Assembly: GCA_030043175.1 (NCBI GenBank)
Contig: JASHYD010000953.1
Coordinates: 1 to 6,953, forward strand
Length of the DNA: 6,953 nt
Origin: Xanthobacteraceae bacterium
GTDB lineage: Bacteria > Pseudomonadota > Alphaproteobacteria > Rhizobiales > Xanthobacteraceae
Direction of reading: 5' to 3'
Both the position numbers and the translations under genes were made by a program. Below are positions 1-6,124 of the stretch, piece by piece. Numbering within the stretch: position 1 is the stretch's first letter; every line of letters starts with the position of its first letter. Under the pieces are notes generated by a model that did no database searches, was not told the origin of the DNA, and saw nothing but the letters and a program-made list of their open reading frames with translations.

Positions 1-1016
1 AAATCCGTGGAACCGCGCCAAACCATTATGGAATACAATCGGTCCCGGCGGGACATGGGAAGCGTATCCGGTCCATCTGCCGAGTTTGGCAATGATCCAG
101 TGCGCTAGGGTTGAAGGGTGGCCGGGACGTCATCCTCCTGTTAAAAATTTCAACGACATCCGGAAGGTCTACAGGATGCACCGCATCGTTTGTTGCCCAA
201 TTCTTTATCCATTCTATCGGCCGACCAAAAATGGTCGGAGAGTTGGCGATTGACGGTTTCGATTTCACCTTTCGGGGCCAAGATCGCGACTAATTATAAA
301 CCGGCAATCCCCGTCAATTGCTGAACGTGACCACCGCTCGATTTCACACGCGCAGCGCTTCCGCAGTGCCTTTGAGCTCCGTCTTGCCGAACACGAAAGC
401 GACACGTTGAGTCCGGTCTTTCCGGTTACCGCGCCGATGAGCTGGGAAACACGGGTCCCGTCTTTCCGATACGCGCGATTGTCCTTCTGATGACGTACGA
501 GCTAGCGGCCACTGTTCAGTGCTGAGTATCTGATCGAATTGAACGAAGAGACCCATGAGCAAGCGTGTTGCCATTTTCTCTGACGAAGCAGTCGATCACC
601 TCACCATTCGGGGCTCATCGATGCCCACGCACGCGACGCCAATCGTCGCGATGCGAAAGGTCGGATGGCTCATTTTACCTCAGAACCAGTTAACGCCCCT
701 CACAATCGCTCACGATATGCCGCTTTTCCCCTGTTTGTAAACTAATGTTCAGGTCTGCGAAACCATCACGATATTCGCCGCGACTTGCGTGGGATAGCCC
801 GCGGCGTTTCAAGCCATCAAATTGCGTCTCATGAGGGCTTCGACGGCGAGTTCAAGTAAGAGGGCCGCTTAGCGATTTAGCAAGTCTTGCCGACCCGCAT
901 TGGAACAATTGCGCTCTCAGCATACGGCAGCAACAAATGGCGCGTGGATTGTCTGTTCGCATGAACTCGTGAAGCTCATCACCATGGCGTCGAACAGACT
1001 TTAATCAAAAGTTGGG
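1..1016. other. Long stretch with no supportable gene
   Basis: I find no gene here with a convincing start, ribosome site and family resemblance. The open frames are short and lie opposite one another. The most protein-like is a leftward GTG-start frame (268 to 26, 80 codons), but it has no usable Shine-Dalgarno site and I recognise no family. A 61-codon ATG frame at 555-740 has a weak purine-rich stretch (GAAGAG) upstream and is equally anonymous. A leftward frame at 574-344 also matches nothing I know. The region may be decayed genes or the long upstream region of poxB. No clear sigma-70 promoter for poxB can be assigned. A 9-bp inverted repeat (951-959 and 991-999) lies upstream of poxB, but a match of that length and spacing is expected by chance. 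Confidence 0.6.
221..238. repeat. Short perfect hairpin, CCGACCA-aaaa-TGGTCGG
   Basis: A 7-bp perfect inverted repeat (221-227 and 232-238) encloses four A bases. No T-run follows on the plus strand and no A-run precedes it, so it is not a classical intrinsic terminator in either direction. It could be an operator or leftover structure. A 7-bp stem somewhere in 7 kb is close to chance expectation, so only its existence is claimed. Confidence 0.35.
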
Positions 1017-1050
1017 TTGGAGGGCCCGGCGATGCACGGAAACAGACCCG

Positions 1051-1070
1051 CAACACGGGACAACACGGGA
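1051..1070 (+). repeat. Perfect 10-bp tandem duplication in the poxB leader
   Basis: CAACACGGGA occurs twice head to tail, at 1051-1060 and 1061-1070. The second copy is followed by G and so forms GGGAG (1067-1071), the likely Shine-Dalgarno site of poxB, 8 bases before its ATG. The first copy is followed by C and gives a weaker GGGAC. The duplication therefore sets the ribosome-site spacing and may be a recent slippage event. Confidence 0.8.
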
Positions 1071-1079
1071 GACTGTGCG

Positions 1080-2792
1080 ATGGGTAAACGGGTGGCCAAT
1101 GTATTGGTCGAGACGCTGCAGGCAGCCGGCGTAAAGAGGTGTTACGGAATCGTCGGCGACACGCTTAACCGCATCGCCCACGCCATTCACGAAAGCAAGA
1201 TCGAGTGGGTCCATATGCGCCATGAAGAGGCGGGCGCCTTCGCGGCGAGCGCGGAAGGGCAGTTCACCGGGGAACTCGTGGCCTGTGCCGGTTCGTGTGG
1301 CCCCGGCAGCCTTCACTTCATCAACGGCCTCTACGAAGCCAATCGCAATCGTGCGCCGGTCGTCCTGATCGCAACCCAAGTGATACGGGCGGACATCGGC
1401 TTCAACATGATTGAGGAAGTCGATTTCGCACAAGTGTACAAGGACTGCAGCGTCTTTTGCGAGATGATCCTGACGCCGGAACAGGCCCGGCGCAAGACGG
1501 TCGCGGCCTGTCAGGCCGCGCTGACCAAGCGTGGCGTTGCGGTATTGGTCGTGCCGGCGGATATCTCCAATGCGGCCGCGCACGACGAACGGCCGTATAC
1601 TGTCCATGCCCGACGGCCCATTGTTCGCCCAAGTGATGCTGACCTCGACGAAATCGCGGCCATCCTCAACAAAAGCGATGCAATCACGATTTACGCAGGT
1701 GCCGGGTGTGCCGGCGCGCACGACGAGGTGGTCGCCACGGCCGCGCGACTGAAAGCGCCGATGGCCCACACTTCGCGGGGCAAGGACTTCGTGGCGCACG
1801 ACAACCGTTACAATGTCGGCATGACCGGCATGATCGGCGGAGCCGCCGGCTATCATGCGATCTTGGACTGTGACGTGCTGCTCCAACTCGGCGCAGATTT
1901 TGCGTGGCCCCAATTCTATCCCGATCGGGCGAAGATCGTTCAGATTGACCTCGATCCCACACATATCGGTCACCGTCATCCCGTTGCGCTCGGCGTCGTC
2001 GGCAGCATCAAGGAGAGCTTGCAGGCTTTGCTGCCGCGCTTGCAGCAACATGATTCGGGTAGCTTCCTCGCGTCTCATGTGAGGCGCCATCAGATGGACG
2101 TGGATTCGGCGAGCGCGGAAGCTGCGGGTCCCGACTCCACCATCTCCGGCACCTACCTGACCAAGCTCATCAACAAGCACGCAGCCAAGGATGCGTTGTT
2201 TACTGCGGACGACGGTACCGCATTGGTTTGGGCGCTGCGCCACCTCGAAACCTTCGGCAAGCGCCGGACCTTCTCCAGCCTGCTGCACGGGACCATGGCG
2301 AGCGGGATGCCATCGGCAATCGGGCTGCAAAAGTGCCAGCCCGGCCGGCAGGTGGTGTGCATGGCAGGCGACGGAGGGTTCGCCATGTTGCTTGGTGAGC
2401 TGTTGACCGTCGTCCAGGAGAAGGTGCCGATCAAGATCGTCGTATTCAACAACGGCAAGCTCGGATTTATCGACATCGAACAGAAGTCGGCCGGCTTGAT
2501 ACCGACGTACACGGACCTGACGAACCCCGACTTCGGCGAGGTCGCGAAGGCGATTGGACTTTGGGGGCACAGCGTCGCGAAGGCAGGTGGGCTTGAGGAG
2601 GCGGTCAAGATTTGGCTCGCACAGCCCGGTCCGGCGCTTCTGGATGTCAAAGTGAATCCGATGCAGTTAGTGATGCCGCCGTCGCCCTTCGTGTCGCCGG
2701 AAGCCGTGGTCGGGATGGGGATCTACACCGCCAAAGCAGTGCTCGAGGGCAAGGGCCGCGACGTTTGGGAAATGGTGGTGGAAAACGTCTGA
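1080..2792 (+). CDS. poxB: Pyruvate dehydrogenase (quinone) / pyruvate oxidase, PoxB type
   Basis: A 570-residue thiamine-diphosphate and FAD enzyme expected to convert pyruvate to acetate and CO2 while passing electrons to membrane quinone. The length matches E. coli PoxB (about 572). Seen in order: the N-terminal pyrimidine-binding domain with the RHEE motif (47-50), whose first Glu (E49) is the expected cofactor-activating acid; CAGSCGPG (69-76); a central FAD-binding domain with GSGCAGAH-like AGAGCAGAH (206-214) and DVGMTG-like NVGMTGMIGG (245-254); and the C-terminal diphosphate domain with GDGGF (430-434) through NN (457-458). ATG 1080 is chosen because GGGAG lies 8 bases upstream. An in-frame TTG at 1017 would add 21 residues unlike the family start. 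The C-terminal tail, which anchors PoxB to lipid, is present but diverges from E. coli. Acetolactate synthase and other TPP enzymes are less likely. The neighbouring lldD remnant supports a lactate/pyruvate respiratory role. Confidence 0.9.
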   Translation: MGKRVANVLVETLQAAGVKRCYGIVGDTLNRIAHAIHESKIEWVHMRHEEAGAFAASAEGQFTGELVACAGSCGPGSLHFINGLYEANRNRAPVVLIATQVIRADIGFNMIEEVDFAQVYKDCSVFCEMILTPEQARRKTVAACQAALTKRGVAVLVVPADISNAAAHDERPYTVHARRPIVRPSDADLDEIAAILNKSDAITIYAGAGCAGAHDEVVATAARLKAPMAHTSRGKDFVAHDNRYNVGMTGMIGGAAGYHAILDCDVLLQLGADFAWPQFYPDRAKIVQIDLDPTHIGHRHPVALGVVGSIKESLQALLPRLQQHDSGSFLASHVRRHQMDVDSASAEAAGPDSTISGTYLTKLINKHAAKDALFTADDGTALVWALRHLETFGKRRTFSSLLHGTMASGMPSAIGLQKCQPGRQVVCMAGDGGFAMLLGELLTVVQEKVPIKIVVFNNGKLGFIDIEQKSAGLIPTYTDLTNPDFGEVAKAIGLWGHSVAKAGGLEEAVKIWLAQPGPALLDVKVNPMQLVMPPSPFVSPEAVVGMGIYTAKAVLEGKGRDVWEMVVENV

Positions 2793-2804
2793 CGATGTCA
2801 GACG
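2786..2804 (+). other. Perfect 8-bp hairpin spanning the poxB stop codon
   Basis: CGTCTGAC (2786-2793) and GTCAGACG (2797-2804) pair perfectly around a GAT loop, and the stem contains the TGA stop of poxB (2790-2792). No T-run follows, so it is not an ordinary intrinsic terminator. In an mRNA spanning poxB and lldD it would sit at the intercistronic boundary, where such structures can protect the upstream message or reduce downstream expression. That role is inference. Confidence 0.55.
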
Positions 2805-2850
2805 CACCAGAAAGTCCAATGCACGCGCCTACCCAAGCTAGGAGTCGATC

Positions 2851-3254
2851 ATGATCATCGCGAGCATTGATGACTATCGCAAACAATGCAAGGCGAGGCT
2901 TCCCAGATTCTTGTGCGACTACATCGACGGCGGTTCTTCCGGGAGAACACGCTGCGTGCGAATAGCGCAGACCTGCAAGCGACACTTCTGCGCCGGCGTG
3001 TGTTGGTGGACGAATCGCATCTCAACTTGTCGATCAACGATCAAGAACTGTCGCTTCCGATCATCCTCGGACCCGTCGGTATGGCCGGGATGTATTCGAA
3101 CCGCGGCGAAGTCAAAGCAGCCAAATTGAAGGGCATTCTCGATCCCGAAGATCGCAGGCGCGCGGTCCAGACAAATATCGACGCGATTCTTGTGTCGAAC
3201 CACGGCGGCAGGCGGACTCGGGTTCGACACCAGGAATCTTGGGACAGCTCGTAA
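2851..3254 (+). pseudogene. lldD: Remnant of FMN-dependent L-lactate dehydrogenase (LldD-type)
   Basis: The intact family (about 380 residues) oxidises L-lactate to pyruvate at the membrane. ATG 2851 has GGAG six bases upstream (2841-2844) and begins MIIASIDDYR, followed by LPRFLCDYIDGG, a clear LldD N-terminus. Near 2935-2939 the frame shifts: homology continues one base earlier as FRENTLRANSADLQ, which fits loss of one T from GGT TCT TTC CGG. It then runs through LPIILGPVGMAGMYSNRGEVKAAK and jumps at about 3123-3129 directly to LKGILDPEDRRRAV, omitting some 150 family residues that include much of the FMN and substrate site. The catalytic-histidine motif SNHGGR (around 3197-3214) is reached, then homology ends and a stop follows at 3254. 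The product cannot be functional. Its position 58 bp after poxB suggests an ancestral lactate-to-acetate operon. Confidence 0.88.
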
Positions 3255-3360
3255 ACCAACGTTCAGTGCGGCGAAACAAGGATAGTATCTCCGACGACCA
3301 GCGTGCAATGGGATCGCGGCCGTCGAAAATGATAAAACTCCAACGCCCCAAAAAGGAAAA

Positions 3361-4218
3361 ATGCAAATGCTCGACACCCCAGCCACCTTCCGCTCGCAAG
3401 ATCAAGAACATGGCAGCACCCTCAAGGGGTTCACCGTCCCTCTCACGCCCGGCGGAAAATCCAGCCTGGCGTCGCCGCCACCCTGGCACTATTCGAGCGA
3501 TTGCATCGCCGTTGAGTACTGCGCCGATCCGGACGCGATCGAGGCGGTGCTCCCACCCGGTCTCGCCCGAGATGAAAAATCCGGTGGGCGCGCGTTTTGG
3601 TGGTTCCTCGACTGGCAGTTCACCGGGGCCAACGACGAACTGACTGACCCTGCGCGTTATCAATATCGCGAGTCTTTCGTCCTCGTTGAAGCGATTTTCG
3701 ACGGCACGCCGGTCAATTATTGCCCCTATATCTTCGTCGACAACGACGCGGGGATCGCCAGAGGCTGGGCGCAGGGTTACCCGAAGAAATTGGGCAGCAT
3801 TTTCCAGACGCGGAGCTTCTCTGCACCTGGCCCCGCCGCGGCGCCACTTGCTAAAGGAAGTCGCTTCGGCGCCAGTCTAGCTGCACATGGAGAGAGATTA
3901 GCGACCGCCCGAATCCAGATCGAGCAGCGAGTCGCGGATCCTTCGACGGTTTTCAATCGCCCTACAACAATGCGCCGGTACTTCCCCCAGCTTGCCAAGG
4001 ACGGTCAGCACAAGCCACCAGTGAACGAGCTGACGCTGTCGCTCACCGATAATCTCAACATCGTCGACGTGTGGGCCGGGACGGCCGAGCTGCGCGTCCC
4101 CGAAGTCGAGGGCGAAGATTTGCACTTACTCGCCCCGCTGCGGGTGGGCCGCGGCTATCGCCTTGGGATGTCGTACTCCGTCACGGATCTCCGCATTCTG
4201 AAGAATTATGCGGCTTAG
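3361..4218 (+). CDS. Acetoacetate decarboxylase family protein
   Basis: A 285-residue cytoplasmic protein of the acetoacetate decarboxylase fold. The family signature GYPKKLG is present at residues 139-145. In the clostridial enzyme the first Lys of PKK forms the Schiff base with acetoacetate and the second lowers its pKa, so K142 and K143 are the predicted pair here. Other family-like stretches are AVLPPGL (62-68), YIFVDNDAGIARGW (123-136) and the closing DLRILKNYAA. Length is slightly above the clostridial enzyme (about 245), mainly from a longer N-terminus. Start choice: AGGA at 3354-3357 lies only 3 bases from ATG 3361 but 9 from the in-frame ATG at 3367, so initiation at 3367 is quite possible. 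True acetoacetate decarboxylases yield acetone and CO2, but some relatives act as aldolase-dehydratases, so the substrate is open. The stop codon TAG overlaps the TTAG target site of the adjoining IS. Confidence 0.88.
   Translation: MQMLDTPATFRSQDQEHGSTLKGFTVPLTPGGKSSLASPPPWHYSSDCIAVEYCADPDAIEAVLPPGLARDEKSGGRAFWWFLDWQFTGANDELTDPARYQYRESFVLVEAIFDGTPVNYCPYIFVDNDAGIARGWAQGYPKKLGSIFQTRSFSAPGPAAAPLAKGSRFGASLAAHGERLATARIQIEQRVADPSTVFNRPTTMRRYFPQLAKDGQHKPPVNELTLSLTDNLNIVDVWAGTAELRVPEVEGEDLHLLAPLRVGRGYRLGMSYSVTDLRILKNYAA
4215..4218. repeat. Left TTAG target-site duplication of the IS
   Basis: TTAG here matches TTAG at 5029-5032. IS427-group elements of the IS5 family are known to insert at YTAR-like sites and duplicate them. 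This copy contains the TAG stop codon of the acetoacetate decarboxylase gene, so the insertion left that protein intact. A four-base match can occur by chance. Confidence 0.55.
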
Positions 4219-5028
4219 GGTCCAGACTCAATTCCTACATCCAGAAGACGAGCGCCGCAACGAGACACACGGTCGAGAAGTAGTTTCTGGCGAGTTTATC
4301 GTATCGAGTGGCGATGCGCCGGAAATCCTTTAATCGACAATAAAAACGCTCAACAACATTTCTCCCCTTGTACGCCTCCTTGTCGTGACGGATGCGCTTC
4401 TTGCGATTCGCCCGGCCCGGGATCACTGGTTTGACTCCGGCCGTCCGGAGGGCTTTGCGGAATGCGTTGCTATCGTAGGCCTTGTCGCCGAGCAATTTCT
4501 CGATGCCACCTGCCATCAGGTTCATGCACTCCGGCGCTACCGTGCAGTCGGCGACGTTGCCCGGCGTCAGGATGAGCACGTACGGCCGACAGGACTCGTC
4601 GACAAGCGCATGGATCTTCGAGTTTCGACCACCCCTCGTGACGCCGATCCCCTGTTCCGAGGCCCCCCTTTTCCGCCGCCTGCGCAGCGGTGTGCTTTAA
4701 CATGGGTGCTGTCCAGTGCCGCTTGCTTGGGCGTTTCAGGCGGGTCTGCTACCGTCTCGAAAATCTTCTGCCAAATCCCGCGTCCGCTCCAGCGATTGAA
4801 CCGATTATACACTGTCTTATGCGGGCCATACTCCGGAGGACAGTCTTGCCACCGACATCCCGTCTTGATGACGTGGATGATCCCGCTCAAGATCAGTCGA
4901 TTGTTCTGCGGCTTCGGGCCGGGACGGTTCATCGGAATAACAGCCACGATGGGCGTCACAAAATTTTTTCCGCTGCACGGAAAGCGGCCAGGTGTGGTCC
5001 GTCCACGAGATGGCAGAGTGCTCACCCG
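4219..5028 (-). mobile_element. IS5-family (IS427-group-like) insertion sequence, about 810 bp
   Basis: The limits are set by a transposase read leftward (5025 to 4235), by TTAG on both sides, and by a size of about 810 bp typical of IS427-group elements. The ends are only weakly inverted: GGGTCCAGACTC at the left (counting the last G of TTAG) against GGGTGAGCACTC read inward from the right, 8 of 12 identical. The left end is firm to within a few bases because the transposase stops just inside it and the neighbouring gene ends at it. The right end is less certain. One reading (see the motif at 4993-5018) would place it about 35 bp further in. No passenger gene is present. Confidence 0.82.
4235..5025 (-). 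CDS. IS5-family DDE transposase, two frames joined by a -1 shift
   Basis: The transposase is split in two frames. OrfA (5025-4567, GTG start) has the N-terminal domain common to IS5 transposases: IPMNRPGPKPQNNR, IIHVIKTGCRWQDCPPEYGP, KTVYNRFNRW and then DSTHVKAH with the first catalytic Asp. At CGAGGGG (4638-4632) homology moves to the -1 frame, where GGRNSKIHALVDES leads into OrfB (open to the stop at 4235): LLGDKAYDS carries the second Asp, and VVERFYCRLKDFRRIATRYDKL carries the catalytic Glu in the ERxxxxLK context. All three DDE residues are present, so a frameshifted OrfAB protein would be complete. Programmed frameshifting is normal in IS427-group elements, although a simple one-base loss would look the same. 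The first 30 or so residues of OrfA look atypical, so the true start may lie inside the frame, for example near MNRPGP. Confidence 0.9.
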
Positions 5029-5032
5029 TTAG
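5029..5032. repeat. Right TTAG target-site duplication of the IS
   Basis: Second copy of the TTAG found at 4215-4218. Removing the IS and one copy would restore GCGGC-TTAG-ACGGG, with the acetoacetate decarboxylase stop codon followed by the sequence now beginning at 5033. Confidence 0.5.
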
Positions 5033-5207
5033 ACGGGTTCCTCCTTGCTAAGTGTTGCATTAGGGTTCCGGATAGCTTGGCGAGGGACCCATGACCACCG
5101 GCTTTGAGGTGTAAAAGAGGGGGCTACGGCGGTGACGGGTTGGCTTTGCATGGTGGCCCCAGATTGGCTAAGCCGCACCGAGCGAGCAATCACACAACCC
5201 AGGTTGC

Positions 5208-5492
5208 TCACTTTGAGCCGCGGCGACACGCGCCCCAGCACCGATCGGCTTTTTGCCGCTTATCAGAAGCGCCACAGATAGGGCACCTAGCATTACCAGA
5301 TGCTCCCCATTCCAGCCACATGAACGGATACATGACTAAGCTCAGCACGGGCACAGAAAACACGATAATCAGAGGCATCGCAGCGCCCACTTCGATCGGA
5401 TGGACGCCAGAGAACGCCGCGATGCAAGCGATTTCCAGCGCGAACGCGCCGATCATTGTGATGCCGCCCACCAGTATCCAGTTGATTTTCAT
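5208..5492 (-). CDS. Small membrane protein with C-terminal four-cysteine motif
   Basis: A 94-residue protein of unknown family. Two hydrophobic segments are clear: about residues 5-27 (from NWILVGG) and about 35-60 (to YPFMWL), so it should span the inner membrane twice. The hydrophilic tail has C70-x2-C73 in ARCPICG and then C85-x3-C89, a layout able to hold a zinc ion or act as a small rubredoxin-like knuckle. Codons favour ATC, GTG, CTG and GCG in the way expected of a real gene in GC-rich DNA. This is the main reason for preferring it over the opposite-strand frame at 5104-5514. An in-frame TGA just upstream of ATG 5492 fixes the earliest start. No good Shine-Dalgarno site is visible. 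It points away from the IS, and the FNR/FixK-like site at 5607-5620 lies upstream, so low-oxygen control is possible. Confidence 0.6.
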   Translation of the reverse strand: MKINWILVGGITMIGAFALEIACIAAFSGVHPIEVGAAMPLIIVFSVPVLSLVMYPFMWLEWGASGNARCPICGASDKRQKADRCWGACRRGSK

Positions 5493-5606
5493 CGGCGTTC
5501 AGTTGGGGGCGTGATCACCCTCGCTTAAAAAATCGAGAAAGCCCAGCACCCCCGGCCGAGCTGCAAAAGAGGGGGATGTAGATACAATCGTGGTACGGCA
5601 ATAGCC

Positions 5607-5620
5607 TTGACGTAGATCAA
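5607..5620. promoter_or_regulatory. FNR/FixK/Anr-type binding site
   Basis: TTGAC-GTAG-ATCAA matches the TTGAT-N4-ATCAA consensus of the FNR/FixK family with one substitution, and the dyad extends to GCCTTGA/TCAAGGC. Read leftward it is TTGAT-CTAC-GTCAA. Exactly 22 bases further on is TATCTA (about 5579-5584 on the minus strand), where a class II -10 element would lie, giving a start near 5572, about 80 bases before the 5492 ATG. That hexamer matches TATAAT at only three positions. Rightward no -10-like hexamer is present at this spacing. The leftward membrane-protein gene is thus the better target. Confidence 0.6.
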
Positions 5621-5637
5621 GGCGGCGGCTCGATGTT

Positions 5638-5706
5638 GAGCAAAGCCAGGACTCGACAAGTCGATTAATGCGAGCAAAGCCAGGACCCGACAAGTCGATT
5701 AAATGC
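5638..5706. repeat. Two-copy tandem repeat, 34 and 35 bp
   Basis: Copies at 5638-5671 and 5672-5706 begin GAGCAAAGCCAGGA and end GTCGATTAATGC or GTCGATTAAATGC. They differ by one T/C substitution and one extra A. Each carries a dyad around CGACAAGTCG, and in the first copy it extends to the 12-bp TCGACAAGTCGA. The adjoining copies with a central dyad could be a pair of operators or simply a slippage duplication. Confidence 0.85.
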
Positions 5707-5950
5707 GGGTGCCGGCGCCGGGGAAGCAAATTGCCACTGACAAAACAGGAGAGCATCAATGGGGTGACCGCTAATCGGCAAGACCGCCACGTCGGGCGCG
5801 GAACGCCAACGCATGGAACGCCGACTGGCTGGAGTTGGAAATACTGTCACTGACATTGCCGCCCGCATCCGGGCGTTGGAACAGCAAGTTGCCGAGCTAC
5901 GCGCCCAGTCAACACATAACCTTTCATTTCCTCTAATGCAAGGTGCTAAC

Positions 5951-6124
5951 ATGAAGATACGCATGGTCGTTGAGTATGACAATGATGCTAAGATTGATCC
6001 AAGTGATACCGCTATAGTGGAGAAAATGCTGGAGCAAGAAAAGCAATACTGGATTCATCATGGTCTTGATATTAACTACGCATTGGCAGTAGGCGGAACA
6101 GTAACATTCGAGTTAGTGAAATGA
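5951..6124 (+). CDS. Small hypothetical protein (57 aa), coupled to the TPR gene
   Basis: A 57-residue acidic soluble protein beginning MKIRMVVEYDND and ending GGTVTFELVK. I do not recognise a family. A beta strand at each end around a charged helix (about DTAIVEKMLEQEKQYW) is the apparent fold. ATG 5951 is preferred over the in-frame ATG at 5813 because AAGGTG (5940-5945) sits five bases upstream and the sequence between 5910 and 5950 looks non-coding. Codon use is much more A/T-ending than in poxB, matching the TPR gene that follows. Its TGA stop (6122-6124) overlaps the ATG at 6121 as ATGA, the usual arrangement of translationally coupled genes. It may partner the TPR protein, but nothing in the sequence shows how. 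Confidence 0.6.
   Translation: MKIRMVVEYDNDAKIDPSDTAIVEKMLEQEKQYWIHHGLDINYALAVGGTVTFELVK

Larger units (their letters stand above)
5493..5950. other. Intergenic region with regulatory dyad, tandem repeat and a gene-like fragment
   Basis: No complete gene is supported. The region holds the FNR/FixK-like dyad (5607-5620), a two-copy 34/35-bp repeat (5638-5706) and, from 5813, an open GC-rich stretch encoding a heptad-like helix (ERRLAGVGNTVTDI then ARIRALEQQVAELRAQ). That stretch stays in frame with the 57-aa gene downstream, so a 103-residue reading from ATG 5813 is possible. It lacks a Shine-Dalgarno site, and base composition shifts abruptly at about 5910, so I read it as a fragment of another gene joined upstream. 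Confidence 0.5.

Noticed and set aside
951..999. Inverted repeat GTCTGTTCG / CGAACAGAC upstream of poxB
   Set aside because: A 9-bp match with a 31-base spacer is expected about once by chance in a window this size; no terminator run or operator context supports it.
1005..2570. 521-codon open frame on the minus strand opposite poxB
   Set aside because: It is antisense to an enzyme with clear TPP-family motifs over its whole length, has no recognisable domain and no ribosome site. Long antisense frames are common opposite GC-rich genes.
3215..3270. Possible continuation of lldD after SNHGGR in another frame (DSGF-like residues)
   Set aside because: Only three or four residues resemble the DSGFRRG segment of the family and reaching them needs another frameshift; too short to count.
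3112..3663. 183-codon minus-strand frame across the lldD/acetoacetate decarboxylase junction
   Set aside because: It overlaps two regions with recognised homology on the plus strand and has no family resemblance.
5104..5514. 136-codon plus-strand frame opposite the small membrane protein
   Set aside because: Its codon positions are shadows of the leftward gene, whose codon use and hydrophobic pattern are more natural. Composition is otherwise unremarkable.
5665..5982. 105-codon minus-strand frame crossing the tandem repeat and the composition break
   Set aside because: It spans the sharp GC change and the repeat, and reads like the antisense of the helix-coding stretch.
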